Positions 62,300-64,000 of a stretch of DNA of 64,000 nt are shown in pieces. Position 1 is the stretch's first letter. Every line of letters starts with the position of its first letter. Where the stretch lies: contig NC_034011.1 in assembly GCF_000346465.2 (NCBI RefSeq), positions 24,315,115 to 24,379,114 of the forward strand. Reading direction: 5' to 3'. Under the pieces are notes generated by a model. It was not told where the DNA came from, ran no database searches, and worked only from the letters and a program-made list of their open reading frames with translations. The position numbers were made by a program, and so were the translations under genes. This DNA comes from Prunus persica. Lineage: Eukaryota > Streptophyta > Magnoliopsida > Rosales > Rosaceae.

Positions 62300-64000
62300 A
62301 TGTCTATGGGGGATTGCAAGTCTATGCGTCCGGTCATGGAAGGAGAAGACGACTTAATTGCTGCAGCGAGAAACATAGCGAGGGCATTGGGATCAAAGAA
62401 GAACCTTACAGATGGTGAAAGGGAAATTTTGGCAAATCTTGGCACCCAATTGTCCACCATGATCTCACTCAGTGAGAAAAAGGGTGAGAAAAGTGGTGAT
62501 ATTGAAGATCGTCTTAATTCTATCCAGGAGAGGGTCATGAGTTGGGAGGCAGATCAGTCTATGATATGGAATTCAGGCCCAAATGAGTCTCTGGAGTATG
62601 TCAAAGCTGTGGAGGAGGCTCGAAGGTTTGTCGAAAGGTTAGAGGGTTTGCGTTTGAATAAAGATGATCAAGAGTATGAGGTGCTACAGAAAGCTTATGA
62701 TGTTCTTCAAACAGCTATGGCTAGGCTGGAGGATGAGTTCAAATACATGCTTGTTCAGAACAGGCAACCCTTTGAACCTGAGCACATGTCTTTCCGTTCA
62801 AGTGAAGAGGATATTGTGGATGGCAGCTCAATAATCTCTTTTGGGGATGATTCATTTGAGGACTCACTTCAAAGAGATAGTGTTAGCAGAGCATCTGAGG
62901 AAGTCATCATTGATTTGGTTCATCCAGATGTAGTTCCTGAGCTCAGAGGCATAGCAAATTTGATGTTCAATTGCACTTATGATCAGGAATGTATCCAAGC
63001 TTATACTAGCATCCGAAGGGATGCCTTGGATGAGTGCCTCTCCATTCTTGAAGTCCAGAGACTGAGCATTGAGGACGTGCTGAAGATGGAGTGGGGTTGC
63101 TTGAATTCCAAAATCAGAAGATGGGTCTGGGTTATGAAGATCTTTGTGCGGGTTTATCTTCCTAGCGAGAGATGGCTCAGTGATCAGATTTTTGGGGAGC
63201 TTGGACCAGTTTATTTAGATTGTTTTGTTGAGGCATCAAAGCCTTCAATGCTGCAACTTATGAATTTTGGTGAAGCCATGTCTATTGGTCCCCACCAACC
63301 AGAAAAGTTGTTCCGCATTCTTGACATGTATGAGGTGCTAGTGGATCTTCTTCCTGATATAGATGGTTTATACGTGGATGAGGCTGGTTCTTCTGTAAGA
63401 ATTGAGTGTCATGAGGTTCTGATGAGATTGGGTGATTCCGTGAAGGCAACATTTAGTGAATTCGAGAATGCCATTGCATCAAACACCTCGACTAACCCTG
63501 TTGCTGGAGGAGGAATACACCCTCTCACCAGATATGTGATGAACTACTTGAGGACTCTTACAGACTACGGCGAGACCCTTAATGTGCTCCTTGATGACTG
63601 CGATGAAGGTGATTCCATTTCACTGTCTCCTGATATGAGTCCCACCACAGAAGAGGAGAACAAAAGCACTGATACTTTGGGCAGAATTTCCCCAATGCTT
63701 CGCCACTACCGGTCACTTGTTTCAACTCTGGAGTGCAACCTTGAGGACAAGTCCAAATTATATAAGGATGCTTCCTTGCAACACATATTTTTGATGAACA
63801 ATCTGCATTACATGGCTCAGAAGGTTAAGGGGGATGAACTGAGGCTCCTTTTTGGAGATGGGTGGATTAGGAAGTGCAATGGGAAATTTCAACAGCATGC
63901 AATGAACTACCAGAGAGCTAGTTGGAGTTCCATTCTTTCTTTGCTGAAAGAGGAGGGCATTCAAAATCCTGGTTCAAATTCCATCTCTAAAACCCTCCTT
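62300..64000 (+). CDS. EXO70: Exocyst subunit EXO70 (E/F-like), 5' part
   Basis: Open frame of 567 codons running off the window without a stop; full EXO70 proteins are about 630-700 residues. Start options are ATG at 62300 (MSMGDCKS) or 62306 (MGDCKSMRPVMEGEDDL); the second fits the family better. The N-terminal part has AARNIARAL and ERLNSIQERVMSWEADQSM-like helices. The EXO70 superfamily domain covers about 200 onward, with GGGIHPLTRYVMNYLR, LYKDASLQHIFLMNN and LFGDGWIRKCN. Known role: tethers secretory vesicles to the plasma membrane by binding phosphoinositides; plant E/F members join specialised secretion or autophagy-related routes. Intronless coding region is usual for non-A EXO70s. 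Exact subgroup is uncertain. Confidence 0.9.
   Translation, partial: MSMGDCKSMRPVMEGEDDLIAAARNIARALGSKKNLTDGEREILANLGTQLSTMISLSEKKGEKSGDIEDRLNSIQERVMSWEADQSMIWNSGPNESLEYVKAVEEARRFVERLEGLRLNKDDQEYEVLQKAYDVLQTAMARLEDEFKYMLVQNRQPFEPEHMSFRSSEEDIVDGSSIISFGDDSFEDSLQRDSVSRASEEVIIDLVHPDVVPELRGIANLMFNCTYDQECIQAYTSIRRDALDECLSILEVQRLSIEDVLKMEWGCLNSKIRRWVWVMKIFVRVYLPSERWLSDQIFGELGPVYLDCFVEASKPSMLQLMNFGEAMSIGPHQPEKLFRILDMYEVLVDLLPDIDGLYVDEAGSSVRIECHEVLMRLGDSVKATFSEFENAIASNTSTNPVAGGGIHPLTRYVMNYLRTLTDYGETLNVLLDDCDEGDSISLSPDMSPTTEEENKSTDTLGRISPMLRHYRSLVSTLECNLEDKSKLYKDASLQHIFLMNNLHYMAQKVKGDELRLLFGDGWIRKCNGKFQQHAMNYQRASWSSILSLLKEEGIQNPGSNSISKTLL

Overview
The window is nuclear DNA of a flowering plant. Genes have GT-AG introns, protein families are plant-specific (BAHD acyltransferases, Ninja/AFP, RPK2, CRR7, EXO70, serine carboxypeptidase-like), and the spaces between genes are AT-rich and full of plant transposons. 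The gene set and style suggest a eudicot, probably a woody rosid such as Rosaceae. That placement is inference from remembered similarity, not a search result.

Layout. (1) 1-26950 is a degenerating tandem array of BAHD malonyltransferase-type genes. Block A (1-10663) holds intact BAHD-A1, a broken BAHD-B1 and a fused fragment of an NTF2/RRM gene. Block B (about 10841-11985) keeps only an upstream region and the first 11 bases of BAHD-A2, cut by a dead Copia element (11986 to about 15936). Block C (17098-24947) holds BAHD-A3 with two frameshifts and intact BAHD-B2, followed by the BAHD-C pseudogene. Only two of six BAHD copies are intact. Comparing blocks exposes empty sites for five transposon insertions: a Mutator-like MITE, a 4-kb PIF/Harbinger, a hAT, a Tourist-like MITE and a solo LTR. 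All five therefore arrived after the duplications. (2) 28200-32780 carries the full NTF2-RRM-RGG (G3BP-like) gene whose middle was copied into block A. (3) 34380-37225 is a Ninja/AFP repressor gene behind a cluster of ABA-response (G-box/ABRE) motifs. (4) 37788-42444 is RPK2, on the minus strand, with a decayed duplicate of its own 3' end beside it. (5) 45511-49771 holds three small genes: an unknown protein with 12-residue repeats and a cysteine-rich tail, CRR7 (chloroplast NDH biogenesis), and an unknown 125-residue protein. (6) 50100-55600 is gene-poor. (7) 55660-59702 is an 8-exon serine carboxypeptidase-like gene with a MITE in intron 2. (8) 62300-64000 is the 5' part of an EXO70 exocyst gene running off the window.

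Apart from the BAHD array, the genes look like unrelated single-copy neighbours rather than a pathway. The biology most worth following is the array: repeated duplication, microhomology-like fusion with the neighbouring RNA-binding-protein gene, and transposon-driven decay that leaves one functional copy of each of two subtypes. I saw no convincing tRNA, rRNA, CRISPR or organellar feature.
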